DNA of 64,000 nucleotides from Peribacillus frigoritolerans (GCF_030676415.1 NZ_JAUUTW010000015.1:1-64000); one strand, 5' to 3'; shown: positions 24,850 through 35,122, numbered from the stretch's first letter. Notes: a model not told the origin generated them from the letters alone. A program made the numbers and translations.

Positions 24850-26487
24850 ATGGCTTCTTTTTTCAAACAAAAGAAACAAGTGAAGCAACGTGAAAAGAAA
24901 AAGGAAGATGAGAGTCAATCCAAAAGCAAAACTCCTGATTATATTGAAAGTTCCCTTTCGGCCAATCTGGAAATCGTGAAGAAAAAGACGGGAAAAAGTC
25001 CCGACATCATTATCCGAACGTTGAAAATCGGTCAAAATCCGGAGATAAAAACAACTATTTTGTATGTGCAGGGTTTGATTGATAATCCAAGCGTTACGGA
25101 CTTTTTAATTGAATCAATCATGAAAAATCCTCATCTATCGGAAAAAATACTTCCACAAGAAGCGTTGGATGTAATCTCTGAGGACGTGGTTTCCCTCGGT
25201 GGTGTAGAAACAGTCAAGGACTGGGAAAAACTATTTTTGTCATTATTATCAGGAGACAGCATCATTTTTGTTGATGGTATAAACACAGCCCTTGTTGCCA
25301 GTACAAAAGGGGGGGAACGGCGCTCGATTCAGGAACCAAGCACGCATTTGACTGTCCGTGGATCAAGGGAAGGGTTTACGGAATCGAATGGAACGAACAT
25401 CGCCATGTTACGCCGGATCATCAATACCCCGGATTTATGGATAGAGTCGATGAAAATAGGCACGGTGACAAAAACGGACGTATCCATCATGTATATAAAT
25501 GGAATTGTCAAAGAGGGGATCGTCGAAGAGGTCAAGAAGCGCTTAAAACGAATAAACATCGATAGCATTCTTGAATCAGGATATATCGAACAATTGATAG
25601 AAGACCAGGTCATGACCCCTTTCCCAACCCTTAATCATACAGAAAGACCGGATATGGTCGCGGGGAACCTATTGGAAGGAAGAGTGGCGATATTCGTTAA
25701 TGGAACGCCTTTTGTCTTGGTGGCCCCGGCCTTATTCGTACAGTTTTTCCAATCTGTCGAAGACTACTATAATCGCTTTGACATTGCTTCTGCCACACGT
25801 TTTTTACGGATCATCGTTTTCATCATCTCGATAGTCGGGCCGGCTGTCTATGTTGCAGCCACGACTTTTCATCAGGAAATGATTCCAACGAAGTTGCTGG
25901 TCATTGTAGCGGCCCAAAGGGAAACGGTTCCTTTGCCTGCCGTCGTTGAAGCGCTTCTAATGGAAATGACCTTTGAAATATTAAGGGAAGCAAGTCTTCG
26001 GATGCCAAAGGCTGTTGGTTCGACCATGTCCATTGTCGGGGCTTTGGTCATTGGGCAGGCGGCTGTCCAGGCTGGTATCGTTTCGCCGGCTATGGTCATC
26101 ATCGTCTCGATTACGGCGATTGCCAGTTTTGCAACCCCTTCTTATTCCATAGCGATTTCTGCCCGCATTGTGCGATTTGGATTCATCATTTGTGCCGGAA
26201 TTTTAGGTTTTTATGGAATGATTTTAGCCTTTATCGTCCTTATTGTCCATTTATGCAGCCTGCGTTCACTTGGAGTTCCTTATATGACACCGCTCGCCCC
26301 TCTGAATCCGGAAGGGTTAGGCGACACATTCTTCAGAAGACCAATGTGGGCCTTTAAGGAAAGGCCAAAATTAGTAACCAACGAAAGTAATCTGATAAGG
26401 GAAGGCGAAAATCAAAGACCATTGCCTCCTGAATCGCGCGGAATGAAAACTTCTGACGAGAAAAAAGGTGAAGGCAATGAATCGTAA
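24850..26487 (+). CDS. Spore germination protein, GerA family A subunit (operon 1)
   Basis: 545 residues. Soluble N-terminal domain of about 290 residues with RGSREGFTESNGTNIAMLRRII and MYINGIV motifs, then about five membrane helices with FRIIVFIISIVGPAVYVA and the conserved RMPKAVGSTMSIVGALVIGQAAV stretch region. It forms the oligomeric ion-channel core of the Ger receptor in the spore inner membrane. The start at 24850 is preferred over 24835 because GAGG precedes it. First gene of A-C-B-D operon 1, overlapping the C gene by 11 nt. Confidence 0.9.
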   Translation: MASFFKQKKQVKQREKKKEDESQSKSKTPDYIESSLSANLEIVKKKTGKSPDIIIRTLKIGQNPEIKTTILYVQGLIDNPSVTDFLIESIMKNPHLSEKILPQEALDVISEDVVSLGGVETVKDWEKLFLSLLSGDSIIFVDGINTALVASTKGGERRSIQEPSTHLTVRGSREGFTESNGTNIAMLRRIINTPDLWIESMKIGTVTKTDVSIMYINGIVKEGIVEEVKKRLKRINIDSILESGYIEQLIEDQVMTPFPTLNHTERPDMVAGNLLEGRVAIFVNGTPFVLVAPALFVQFFQSVEDYYNRFDIASATRFLRIIVFIISIVGPAVYVAATTFHQEMIPTKLLVIVAAQRETVPLPAVVEALLMEMTFEILREASLRMPKAVGSTMSIVGALVIGQAAVQAGIVSPAMVIIVSITAIASFATPSYSIAISARIVRFGFIICAGILGFYGMILAFIVLIVHLCSLRSLGVPYMTPLAPLNPEGLGDTFFRRPMWAFKERPKLVTNESNLIREGENQRPLPPESRGMKTSDEKKGEGNES

Positions 26488-27703
26488 AAGATTAATTCCG
26501 CTCTTGATGATGTTGATCGCCACCACATTCACCTCAGGCTGTTGGGATAAAACAGAGTTAAACGAAATGGCCATCGTTTCGGCGGTTGGACTCGATAGAA
26601 ATAAAGAAGGAAAGTTAGTGGGAACGTTCCAAATCATTAATCCAAGCAATGTAGCGGGAGCTCTTCAGGGCGGCGGCGGAACAAATCCACCGATATCCAT
26701 TTATAGGGCCACCGGAAATAATGTGCTTGAACTGGATAGCATCGCTTCAACTAAAATCTCGAGAGATATGTATTTTGCCCATGCCAATCTGATTGTCATA
26801 GGTGAGGAACTAGCAAAAGAAGAGGGACTCAACGATATTTTCGATGCATTTGAGCGCTCACCGGAATTCAGGGCAACTACGAGAATCGTGATTGCCCGGG
26901 GTGTGAAAGCACGGGATATAGTTGAAGCGTTAACGGCAATCGATAAGGTATCTGCTGAGAAAGTCATTAGGACGATTGAAACCACTGAAAAAACCCAGGG
27001 GAAAAGTATTAGCATCAATCTCCAAGAAGTGATCAAGAATCTGCTTAGTACCGGAAAAGAACCGATCATAAGCGGTTTTACCGTGAAAGGAAAAACAGGT
27101 AAAGAGGATAAAATGGAGAATACCCAGTCTTCGGACATTGAGGCAATCCCTAGTGCAGCAGGGATAGGCGTTTTTAAAGATGGCAAATTGATTGACTGGC
27201 TGGATGGTGATAAGGTAATAGGATCAATGTGGGTATTGGATAGGATCGAAAATACCCATTTAAACCTTGATTGGGAGGGGAAAAAAGACGCAATCACCTA
27301 TTCAGTTATTCGTCAAAAAACCAACGTCGGGGCAAAATTGGTAAACGGCAAACCGAAAATATCGATAAAGGTCCGTGCAGAGGGAGATATCCGGGAGGTG
27401 AATGTTCCTTTGAATCTAACCGATATGCATGTTCTGATAGAAATTGAAAAGAAGTTAGCGAAAGACTTGAAGAAGGAGATGGAAGATGCGATCGTTCGGG
27501 CACAAAAAAATAAATCCGATATTTTTGGCTTTGGTGAAATCATACATGAATCCCATCCTAAAGAATGGAAGAAGTTGGAGGAAAATTGGGACGATGATTC
27601 TTTTCCTAAATTGGAAGTAGATGTGCAGGTAGAAACTTTCATTCGCCGTACCGGATTACGTAATAAGCCATTTCTTTCAAATTTAAAAAAGAAAGATCAA
27701 TAA
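26477..27703 (+). CDS. Spore germination lipoprotein, Ger(x)C family (operon 1)
   Basis: 408 residues. Signal peptide with lipobox TSGC (Cys near 22) followed by WDKTELNEMAIVSAVGLDR, typical of GerC proteins. Lipid-anchored outer subunit of the receptor. Start ATG 26477 follows AAAGGTG; GTG at 26468 is in frame but too close. It sits between the A and B genes, the less common but known A-C-B order. Confidence 0.9.
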   Translation: MNRKRLIPLLMMLIATTFTSGCWDKTELNEMAIVSAVGLDRNKEGKLVGTFQIINPSNVAGALQGGGGTNPPISIYRATGNNVLELDSIASTKISRDMYFAHANLIVIGEELAKEEGLNDIFDAFERSPEFRATTRIVIARGVKARDIVEALTAIDKVSAEKVIRTIETTEKTQGKSISINLQEVIKNLLSTGKEPIISGFTVKGKTGKEDKMENTQSSDIEAIPSAAGIGVFKDGKLIDWLDGDKVIGSMWVLDRIENTHLNLDWEGKKDAITYSVIRQKTNVGAKLVNGKPKISIKVRAEGDIREVNVPLNLTDMHVLIEIEKKLAKDLKKEMEDAIVRAQKNKSDIFGFGEIIHESHPKEWKKLEENWDDDSFPKLEVDVQVETFIRRTGLRNKPFLSNLKKKDQ

Positions 27704-27724
27704 TGGAAAGGAAGTGGCATCCTC

Positions 27725-28843
27725 ATGGAAAAGGCAAAAATCAGCGGTTACCAGCTGTTCGTCCTTATTTTCCTGTTTGAAATGGGCAGTGCACTTTTGG
27801 TTCCGCTTGCAGGTGAAGCCAAGCAGGCTGCTTGGCTAGTCATCCTTATTGCAATGATAGGCGGGTTTTTATTATTTTTCATTTATTATGGCCTTTTTCA
27901 ATACTATCCTGAGCAGCTGTTAACGGAGTTTGTAAAACTTATATTGGGGAATTTTCTAGGCAGGATCGTAGCTTTTCTATACATCCTTTATTTCATCTAT
28001 CTTTCTGCAAGGGTGCTGAGGGATTTCGGAGATACGCTGCTTACTTTTGCCTATCCTCATATTCCGTTATTTGTTGCGAACGCTGCATTCATTTTAGTCG
28101 TGGTGTATACGGTCCGTAAAGGGATAGAAGTATTGACGAGGACGGGGGAACTATTCTTTGTCTTGGAGAATTTACTTTTAATGACCTTCTTTCTTCTAAT
28201 TATTGCTTCAGGCATGATCCATTTAAACAACTTAAAACCCGTTATTGAAATGAGCGGGACAGAGATGGTGAAAATGGCTTTCACTAAAACCGTATTCTTT
28301 CCATTTGGCGAGATCATAGTGTTTTTAATGATTTTTCCTTATTTAAATGAACCTCAGCGACTAAAAAAAATTGGGATATGGAGCTTGGCGACAAGCGGTA
28401 TTTTTCTCGCGATAATAATGGCTGTGAATGTTGCTGTACTTGGTGTGGACCTTACGACACGTTCGCAATACCCTCTTCTTACCCTCATTCAGTCAATAGA
28501 GGTCGCTGGTTTTCTTGAACGTCTCGATGTGTACTTCTTGCTTTTGTTGATGATTGGCGGGTTCATCAAGATAAGTGTATTTACTTATGTAGCGGTAACG
28601 GGTACGGCGAATGTTTTCAATGTTAAACAGCCCTCCAGACTTGCATACCCTGTTGGCATGATCATTTTATTGATTTCGATTATTATATCAAGCAGCTATA
28701 CGGAACATATCCATGAAGGGCTAGATGCCGTACCAAATTACATCCATCTGCCATTTCAGGTGATCATTCCATTGCTTCTCTTGATCATTGCCTTTTTTAA
28801 GAATCGAAAAAAAAGGAAGACAAGCACCCAAAAAAGTTCCTAA
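27725..28843 (+). CDS. Spore germination protein, GerB/APC-family B subunit (operon 1)
   Basis: 372 residues with about ten membrane helices; starts KISGYQLFVLIFLFEMGSALLVP, the GerB signature. Related to amino-acid permeases and known to bind the germinant. RBS GGAAAGGAAG. 22 nt behind the C gene and before the small D gene. The ligand is not predictable from sequence. Confidence 0.9.
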   Translation: MEKAKISGYQLFVLIFLFEMGSALLVPLAGEAKQAAWLVILIAMIGGFLLFFIYYGLFQYYPEQLLTEFVKLILGNFLGRIVAFLYILYFIYLSARVLRDFGDTLLTFAYPHIPLFVANAAFILVVVYTVRKGIEVLTRTGELFFVLENLLLMTFFLLIIASGMIHLNNLKPVIEMSGTEMVKMAFTKTVFFPFGEIIVFLMIFPYLNEPQRLKKIGIWSLATSGIFLAIIMAVNVAVLGVDLTTRSQYPLLTLIQSIEVAGFLERLDVYFLLLLMIGGFIKISVFTYVAVTGTANVFNVKQPSRLAYPVGMIILLISIIISSSYTEHIHEGLDAVPNYIHLPFQVIIPLLLLIIAFFKNRKKRKTSTQKSS

Positions 28844-28862
28844 AAGGTGGAATTGATGAGAA

Positions 28863-29093
28863 ATGAAAATCTTTGGTATTACAGTTTTGATCCTAGCCCC
28901 TTTAGTGGTCATATCTTTAGGTATGGATATTCTAATGGGATTTGATTTGGATAATTCAATCAAGCATGCCTTTAACCCATTTTTGGTGAAGGACCCCGCT
29001 GAACTTATCCTTTTTCTCATTCTTCTTGCATTCCTTGTGTTCAGCTCCTTTTATCGAAAAAAAAAGAAAGGCAACACCAAAGGACAACAATGA
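28863..29093 (+). CDS. Small two-helix D subunit of the ger operon
   Basis: 76 residues: two membrane helices (about 4-22 and 48-66) and a basic tail (YRKKKKG). A D gene encoding a protein of this size and topology is known in some Bacillus and B. megaterium ger operons, where it modulates receptor function. ATG lies 19 nt after the B gene with AAGGTGG upstream. Confidence 0.75.
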   Translation: MKIFGITVLILAPLVVISLGMDILMGFDLDNSIKHAFNPFLVKDPAELILFLILLAFLVFSSFYRKKKKGNTKGQQ

Positions 29094-29121
29094 TGGTGCA
29101 AATTCCCCTTGCTGAAATAGA

Positions 29122-29150
29122 GATGAACTCCGAATATGGGAGTTTGTCTT
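29122..29150 (+). terminator. Probable terminator of ger operon 1
   Basis: AACTCC-GAATAT-GGGAGTT hairpin followed by a T-rich stretch; short stem. Confidence 0.55.
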
Positions 29151-29262
29151 TTTGCTTTTTCCCACCCTGTAAACGCATTTCATAGTATGATGATAAAATG
29201 AGATATTTTCAGCGGAATGTAAAATCACTCAACAAAAAACCCCCCGGGAGGAGGACGGCAAT

Positions 29263-32200
29263 TTGGATATCAAATTGAATCAAAAAATGATAAAAGACAA
29301 GTGCGGGGCCGTCTCCTTCAAAAGAGGGGAAGCTTTTCATCGTGCCAATAAAGTGACATTTGAAAGTTACCGTCCTGATGGTTGTGAGGCAACGGTTAAA
29401 GGCAAGGAAGACTTCCATGTCACGATCGAAGTGGATGCTGTCGGCGGATTTCAGACGAAATGCAGCTGTCCTACGCTAGCTTCCTTCCAAAGGGATTGCC
29501 AGCATATTGCAGCCGTTCTGCTGTCGGTTTACGACCATCAGCGGGATGGAAAGATAAATGTACCTCGTTCTGATACTTCAGCCAATAATAAGTTGTCAGA
29601 GGGCTTGCTGACCCTTTTCGATAATCAGCCTGTCCGCAAAAGCGGTCATCAGCGCCATTTTGAAAAAAGAAAGATGCTTGAAGCAGAGTTTACGTGCAAA
29701 CCAGTATGGATGGGCACGGAACAATATATGTTAGGACTGGAAATGAAAATCGGTTCTTACAATGTGTCGAATATTCGGGATTTCCTGAAGCGCGTTAAAG
29801 ACGGAAAGCCTGCCCAAGTGTCCCTTTCATTTATATATGACCCGGTATTGCATTGTTTTCAGAATGAAAATGATTCCGTGCTTCAGGAGCTCATTACAGT
29901 GATATCGGATGAAAAAGTCTATGTTGAAGCCCTGACGGATAAATCTGAATATACATTGGACAATCAATTATTACTTTTGCCGCCATCTTCTTTTCGAAGG
30001 CTTGTCCCCATCCTTGAAGTAGCGCCAGTGGTAAAGCTTGCCTATGGTGACCATACATTCAATGGTTTTCGTTTATCAAACGGACCGCTTCCTTTACAGT
30101 TTGACTTTACCGAAAGCGAGGGCAAAGGGTATCAACTGAATATTAAAAGGCTGCATGAGATGATCGTCATGAATGCATACACATTGGTTCTATTTGAAGG
30201 GAAATTGGTTCAGCTCGAAAATGAGGATTTCCAACGCCTTTCAGAGTTAAAGCAAATGATGGAGGATTCGGGGATGAACCAAATTCCAATCCACCATGAC
30301 CAGCTGGAATTATTCCTGGACAAAGTGGTACCAGGTTTGAAAAGACTCGGTGAAGTCCATATAGCAAGGTCCATCACCGAATTGTTTTTGAAGACACCGC
30401 TGGTTGCAAAACTATACTTGGATCGAGTGAAAAACAGGCTGCTTGCGGGGCTGGAATTCCATTATGAAAATATCGTGATCAACCCTTTGGAAAAGCAGGA
30501 ATCCAAGGTTATAAGGGATGTTGAGAAGGAGGCGGAGATACTAAAGCTGATGGAGGATAGCCAGTTTGCCAAGACGGACGGCGGCTATTTCTTGCATAAT
30601 GAAGAGTTGGAGTATGAGTTTTTGTACCACATCGTTCCGAAACTTCAGAAGCTGGTACAAATCTATGCCACGACGGCAGTAAGAAACCGGATTTCCCGTG
30701 GAAATGCTGCACCGAGGATTAGGGTGAATATCAAAAAAGAACGTACTAATTGGCTCGAATTCAAATTTGAAATGGATGATATCCCAGATAAACAAATTCG
30801 TGAGGTCTTAGCAGCGCTTGAAGAAAAGAGGAAGTACTATCGTTTAAGGAATGGGTCGCTGCTTTCCCTTGAAACAAGGGAGTACGAGGAAATCAATCGT
30901 TTTCTGAATGCACTGCCTGTACAGGATGAAGACCTGGAGAGCACGCTGAACATGCCAATCGTAAAAGGGCTTCAGCTCCTTGATTCCGTGAATGACAGCC
31001 AGACATTCACAATGGAGGAGTCATTCCGTCAGTTTTTGGATAACATCGGGAATCCGGGCTCCTTGGAGTTCGTGGTGCCAAATAGTCTGGAACCGATTTT
31101 GCGGGAGTATCAAAAAAACGGCTACAAATGGATGAAAATACTTGCCCAATACGGTTTTGGCGGAATTCTTGCTGATGATATGGGACTGGGAAAAACACTG
31201 CAAAGCATCGCGTTCATTTTATCCGAGCTGCCTGACATCCGTGAGAAAAGGGTTCCGGCGCTTATTGTCTGCCCATCATCATTGACCTACAATTGGCTGA
31301 GCGAATTCACTAAATTCGCTCCTGATATACAAGCCGTCGTCGTTGATGGCGACAAGACGGAAAGGACGAAGCTGCTTAAGGAAGCGAAGAATGTGGATGT
31401 AGTGATCACCTCTTATCCATTGCTCCGGAAAGACATCGCGTCGTTTGAAAAGCAGGACTTCCATACGGTATTTTTCGATGAGGCACAGGCCTTTAAGAAC
31501 CCAGTGACACAAACGGCACGAGCGGCCAAGAAGATAAAAGCGGCACATCGCTTCGCGTTGACTGGTACGCCCATCGAGAATTCACTAGAAGAGCTCTGGT
31601 CCCTTTTCCATGTCGTATTCCCTGAACTATTCATGGGGTTAAAGGAGTATAGCCACCTCTCAAGGAAGCAGATTTCCCGCAGGATCCGCCCATTTTTGCT
31701 GCGGAGAATGAAAGAGGACGTGCTTGGTGAACTTCCGGAAAAAATCGAGTCGCTGGAATCGATGGAACTGCTTCCTGATCAGAAAAAACTGTACGGAGCC
31801 TATCTGGCGAAGCTGCGGCATGATACGCTGAAACACCTGGACAAGGACACCCTCCGGAAAAATCGGATCAGGATCCTCGCTGGCTTGACCCGGCTTCGGC
31901 AAATATGCTGTCATCCCGCCTTGTTTGTGGACGGATATAAAGGCAGTTCAGCAAAATATGAGCAACTGATGCAAATTGTCGAGGAATCGAAGCATTCTGG
32001 AAGACGGGTGCTGATTTTCTCGCAATTTACAAAAATGCTTCAAATTATCGGCAGGGATTTGGCCATGAAAGGACAACCCTTTTTCTACCTGGATGGACAT
32101 ACCCCATCAAAGGAACGTGTGGAAATCTGCAATCGGTTTAATGCAGGTGAACGGGATATTTTCCTCATTTCATTGAAAGCGGGCGGTACGGGTCTCAACC

Positions 32201-32460
32201 TGACGGGTGCCGATACAGTCATTCTATATGACCTTTGGTGGAATCCGGCTGTTGAAGAACAAGCTGCGGACCGTGCCCATCGAATGGGACAGAAGAATGC
32301 CGTCCAGGTCATCAAACTTATTGCCCGTGGCACAATCGAAGAAAAAATGAATGAACTTCAAGAGAAAAAGAGACACCTTATTGAAGAAATCATCGACCCT
32401 GGGGACAAGTCGTCGTCTGCACTTACAGAAGAGGATATCAGGGAAATCCTGATGATATAA
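29263..32460 (+). CDS. SNF2-family helicase with N-terminal SWIM zinc finger
   Basis: 1065 residues. SWIM finger CSC...CQH near 67-82, a roughly 500-residue bacterial SNF2-associated middle region, then the SF2 motor: motif I DDMGLGKT near 637, DEAQ box near 738, LTGTPIENS, and C-terminal motifs LIFSQFTKML, GGTGLNLTGAD and DRAHRMGQ. Start is TTG behind GGGAGGAGG. B. subtilis YwqA is a related helicase linked to DNA repair; the exact orthology is not claimed. Stands alone between terminators. Confidence 0.88.
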   Translation: MDIKLNQKMIKDKCGAVSFKRGEAFHRANKVTFESYRPDGCEATVKGKEDFHVTIEVDAVGGFQTKCSCPTLASFQRDCQHIAAVLLSVYDHQRDGKINVPRSDTSANNKLSEGLLTLFDNQPVRKSGHQRHFEKRKMLEAEFTCKPVWMGTEQYMLGLEMKIGSYNVSNIRDFLKRVKDGKPAQVSLSFIYDPVLHCFQNENDSVLQELITVISDEKVYVEALTDKSEYTLDNQLLLLPPSSFRRLVPILEVAPVVKLAYGDHTFNGFRLSNGPLPLQFDFTESEGKGYQLNIKRLHEMIVMNAYTLVLFEGKLVQLENEDFQRLSELKQMMEDSGMNQIPIHHDQLELFLDKVVPGLKRLGEVHIARSITELFLKTPLVAKLYLDRVKNRLLAGLEFHYENIVINPLEKQESKVIRDVEKEAEILKLMEDSQFAKTDGGYFLHNEELEYEFLYHIVPKLQKLVQIYATTAVRNRISRGNAAPRIRVNIKKERTNWLEFKFEMDDIPDKQIREVLAALEEKRKYYRLRNGSLLSLETREYEEINRFLNALPVQDEDLESTLNMPIVKGLQLLDSVNDSQTFTMEESFRQFLDNIGNPGSLEFVVPNSLEPILREYQKNGYKWMKILAQYGFGGILADDMGLGKTLQSIAFILSELPDIREKRVPALIVCPSSLTYNWLSEFTKFAPDIQAVVVDGDKTERTKLLKEAKNVDVVITSYPLLRKDIASFEKQDFHTVFFDEAQAFKNPVTQTARAAKKIKAAHRFALTGTPIENSLEELWSLFHVVFPELFMGLKEYSHLSRKQISRRIRPFLLRRMKEDVLGELPEKIESLESMELLPDQKKLYGAYLAKLRHDTLKHLDKDTLRKNRIRILAGLTRLRQICCHPALFVDGYKGSSAKYEQLMQIVEESKHSGRRVLIFSQFTKMLQIIGRDLAMKGQPFFYLDGHTPSKERVEICNRFNAGERDIFLISLKAGGTGLNLTGADTVILYDLWWNPAVEEQAADRAHRMGQKNAVQVIKLIARGTIEEKMNELQEKKRHLIEEIIDPGDKSSSALTEEDIREILMI

Positions 32461-32510
32461 GGGTTCAGCTGAAGGTAATCTTAGTAATGAATTGAATAGT
32501 TCAGTTATGG

Positions 32511-32545
32511 AGCATTCCTGTGTAATGAGGAATGCTTCTTTTATT
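32511..32545 (+). terminator. Terminator after the SNF2 gene
   Basis: AGCATTCCT/AGGAATGCT with a T-rich tail. Confidence 0.8.
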
Positions 32546-32607
32546 TTTAAAAAAGAAAAGGATATTTCGGTAACAATAATAATATAATAAAAAACAACAA
32601 TGTTTTA

Positions 32608-32636
32608 TTGTAAAACGATAAAAAATGTGTTAAATT
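32608..32636 (+). promoter_or_regulatory. Sigma-A-type promoter of the DUF2975-HTH-DUF817 operon
   Basis: TTGTAA, 17-nt spacer, TAAATT, ending 33 nt before the DUF2975 start codon. Confidence 0.6.
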
Positions 32637-32668
32637 CAAATTGATAAAAAATAAATGAGGTGCTTTTT

Positions 32669-33151
32669 ATGAAACAAGTGTCAACGATCTTTTTGAAGAT
32701 AGCCGTTATTCTTATTGGAATGCCGGTTCTTGCTTTGTGCATCTTTGTGGTGCCTGAGATTGCGAATTTTGCAGCAGAATTATATCCGGATATGACTTAT
32801 TTGAAATATCTCGTTTTAATCGATTTGTATGCATCGGCGATACCTTTTTACTTTGCTCTATATCAAGCCTTTAAACTTTTAAGCTATATTGACAAGAACA
32901 AAGCTTTCTCGGAATTATCTGTAAGAGCCTTAAGGACTATAAAAAATTGTGCAATCACAATCAGCAGCTTGTATGTGGTAGGCATGCCGCTCTTTTATCT
33001 CATGGCGGAGATGGACGACGCCCCAGGCATCATAGTAATCGGATTGGTCGTCATTTTTGCTTCAATGGTGATTGCAGTCTTTGCTGCTGTCCTTCAAAGG
33101 CTTTTACAAGAAGCCATCGATATAAAATCAGAAAATGACTTAATAGTCTGA
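32669..33151 (+). CDS. DUF2975 membrane protein (YoaS-like)
   Basis: 160 residues with four membrane helices; the FYFALYQAFKLLSYIDKNKAFSE region after helix 2 is the DUF2975 signature. ATG at 32669 is preceded by GAGGTG. It is paired, as in many Firmicutes and in B. subtilis yoaS-yozG, with a small Cro/CI-type regulator starting 10 nt downstream. Proposed to be controlled by that regulator; function unknown. Confidence 0.82.
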   Translation: MKQVSTIFLKIAVILIGMPVLALCIFVVPEIANFAAELYPDMTYLKYLVLIDLYASAIPFYFALYQAFKLLSYIDKNKAFSELSVRALRTIKNCAITISSLYVVGMPLFYLMAEMDDAPGIIVIGLVVIFASMVIAVFAAVLQRLLQEAIDIKSENDLIV

Positions 33152-33161
33152 GGTGAATAAC

Positions 33162-33380
33162 ATGGCAATTATAATCAATATTGATGTAATGCTGGCTAAA
33201 AGGAAAATGAGTGTTACTGAACTTTCTGAGAGGGTTGGAATAACGATGGCTAACCTTTCCATATTGAAAAACGGCAAGGCAAAAGCGATTCGATTATCAA
33301 CTTTAGAGGCGATTTGCAAGGCGTTAGAATGTCAGCCCGGAGATATTTTAGAATACCGGAATGAAGGAACCCAAGATTAA
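33162..33380 (+). CDS. YozG-like HTH regulator (Cro/CI family)
   Basis: 72 residues, entirely one helix-turn-helix domain: VMLAKRKMSVTELSERVGIT...NLSILKNGKAKAIRLSTLEAICKAL...PGDILEY. RBS GAGGTG. Likely a repressor of its own operon with the DUF2975 partner. Confidence 0.85.
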   Translation: MAIIINIDVMLAKRKMSVTELSERVGITMANLSILKNGKAKAIRLSTLEAICKALECQPGDILEYRNEGTQD

Positions 33381-33460
33381 AAAAGTGGAAGAAAAAGAAA
33401 GATTTCATAAAAGGGGAGTTACTCATGAATTTAACCATTAAAAAAATGGAGGCACCAATC

Positions 33461-34252
33461 ATGAGAGCACTAAAACAACTCGTTCGGTTTGGTTGGGAGC
33501 AGGCCCTATCATGTTTGTTTCCTGCCGTTATTTTTGCCTCTTTGGCTATTACAAAATTCATTCCGCTTCCCTTCCTGCCGCGGTATGACTGGCTGCTCAT
33601 CATCTGCCTTCTGATGCAGTGGTGGATGGTGCGTTCCGGGCTTGAAACACGGGATGAACTAAAGGTAATCACATTGTTCCACCTTATTGGACTTGCTCTT
33701 GAACTTTTCAAGGTGCATATGGGCTCCTGGACTTATCCAGAGGAAGGAATTTTTAAAATCTTTGGAGTGCCTCTGTATAGCGGATTCATGTACGCAAGTG
33801 TAGCGAGTTATCTTTGCCAGGCGTGGAGGAGGTTAAAGGTTGAACTGGTCAAGTGGCCGCCGTTTTTGGTCGTTGTATCTCTTGCAGCTGCGATTTATCT
33901 GAATTTTTTCACTCACCATTATTGGATTGATGTTCGTTGGTGGTTATCTGGACTTGTCATCATCGTCTTTTGGCGGTCATGGGTCACATACGAGGTTGGT
34001 GGAACTCGATATCGTATGCAAATCGCGCTTTCTTTTGTGCTCATCGGATTTTTTATTTGGATAGCCGAAAATATCGCAACGTTCTTTGGAGCATGGGAAT
34101 ATCCAAACCAAACCGATGCATGGAGTCTCGTTCATCTAGGAAAGGTAAGCTCATGGCTCTTATTAGTGATTGTTAGCTTTCTTATAGTAGCGACACTAAA
34201 ACAGGTTAAGGGGAAAGATTCCACTAAGATGGATGCCAGTCAATTTTTATAA
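33461..34252 (+). CDS. DUF817 membrane protein (YoaT-like)
   Basis: 263 residues with about eight membrane helices; motifs MGSWTYPE, GVPLYSGFMYASV and FFGAWEYPNQ are typical of DUF817. Two starts each have an RBS: 33425 (GGGGAG) and 33461 (GGAGG); the latter gives the usual YoaT-like start MRALKQLVRFGWEQAL. It completes the yoaS-yozG-yoaT-like order known from B. subtilis. Function unknown. Confidence 0.82.
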   Translation: MRALKQLVRFGWEQALSCLFPAVIFASLAITKFIPLPFLPRYDWLLIICLLMQWWMVRSGLETRDELKVITLFHLIGLALELFKVHMGSWTYPEEGIFKIFGVPLYSGFMYASVASYLCQAWRRLKVELVKWPPFLVVVSLAAAIYLNFFTHHYWIDVRWWLSGLVIIVFWRSWVTYEVGGTRYRMQIALSFVLIGFFIWIAENIATFFGAWEYPNQTDAWSLVHLGKVSSWLLLVIVSFLIVATLKQVKGKDSTKMDASQFL

Positions 34253-34316
34253 AATGACTTCACGCGCGAAAAATCCTGCCTGGGCAGAAAAAATCTACTT
34301 CATTCAAGTTAGGTGA

Positions 34317-34357
34317 AAAGACGGCACATAATGGACATAAATATGTGTCGTCTTTGA
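34317..34357. terminator. Terminator after the DUF817 gene
   Basis: AAGACGGCACATA pairs with TATGTGTCGTCTT; T-rich on the right, and A-rich on the left for the converging ykkD. Confidence 0.8.
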
Positions 34358-34466
34358 TTTTCTATGCTTTTATATACTTGATAACGTAATATCAGGATGG
34401 TGTTTGGTAATAGGGTGTCATATTCCGAGTTTCTACAGTCAAAGGTAAAATCACCTTCACTCATTC

Positions 34467-34781
34467 CTATGAAACAAGTTTTAATCCTACTGCTGCGCCC
34501 AGGACCATGGCTATAAAAACGACCCTTCGCCAATCTTTGGATTCCCCGTATAAGAGCATCCCGATAATCGTTCCTCCTGATGCGCCGATCCCTGTCCAGA
34601 TAGCATAAGCCGTCCCCATCGGCAAGGTTTGCATGGCATAAGCAAGAAATAGGAAACTTGCTCCAAATCCGATCAATAACAGCAGCAAGGATTGCCAATT
34701 ACGGTCTTTGTGCAATTTATTTATCATCGCAACCCCAAACATTTCAAATAGCCCCGCTAGGATTAAAGAGACCCAAGCCAT
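34467..34781 (-). CDS. ykkD: Guanidinium exporter subunit, SMR family (YkkD/GdnD)
   Basis: 104 residues, four helices, SMR fold: LAGLFEMFGVAMINK with the essential Glu in helix 1, GTAYAIWTGIGASGG in helix 3. Partner of the upstream YkkC-like protein; the genes overlap by one base (TAATG). Riboswitch context (guanidine-I) supports guanidinium export by the heterodimer rather than general multidrug export. Confidence 0.9.
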   Translation of the reverse strand: MAWVSLILAGLFEMFGVAMINKLHKDRNWQSLLLLLIGFGASFLFLAYAMQTLPMGTAYAIWTGIGASGGTIIGMLLYGESKDWRRVVFIAMVLGAAVGLKLVS

Positions 34782-35122
34782 TAAGATACATCCCCTTTCT
34801 CAGCCTTATCATCAGTCACTAGCTTCAAGCCGATCACCCCTGATAATAAGAGGAGGATCAATAGCGTTTTGCTCAACTTGAAGGATTCCCCAAAGAAAAT
34901 GATTTCGGAAAAAACGGTCCCGGCCGTACCCATACCGACAAACACGGCATATACCGTTCCGACAGGGAGCTTCCTGCCAGCCATTATCATCATATAAAAA
35001 CTGATGATGATCGAAATGACGGTTCCAGACCAAGTCCAAAAGTCATCTGCATGTTTTAAGCCAATCACCCAAAATACTTCAAAAAAAGCTGCAATGAATA
35101 CTTTAATCCAGTTTGTGCTCAT
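34781..35122 (-). CDS. ykkC: Guanidinium exporter subunit, SMR family (YkkC/GdnC)
   Basis: 113 residues from ATG at 35122 behind GGAGGTG (the frame extends to 35161 without RBS). SMR motifs: [14 protein letters not shown] with the substrate-binding Glu, and [15 protein letters not shown]. Closely similar to B. subtilis YkkC. Lies directly behind the guanidine-I riboswitch. Confidence 0.92.
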   Translation of the reverse strand: MSTNWIKVFIAAFFEVFWVIGLKHADDFWTWSGTVISIIISFYMMIMAGRKLPVGTVYAVFVGMGTAGTVFSEIIFFGESFKLSKTLLILLLLSGVIGLKLVTDDKAEKGDVS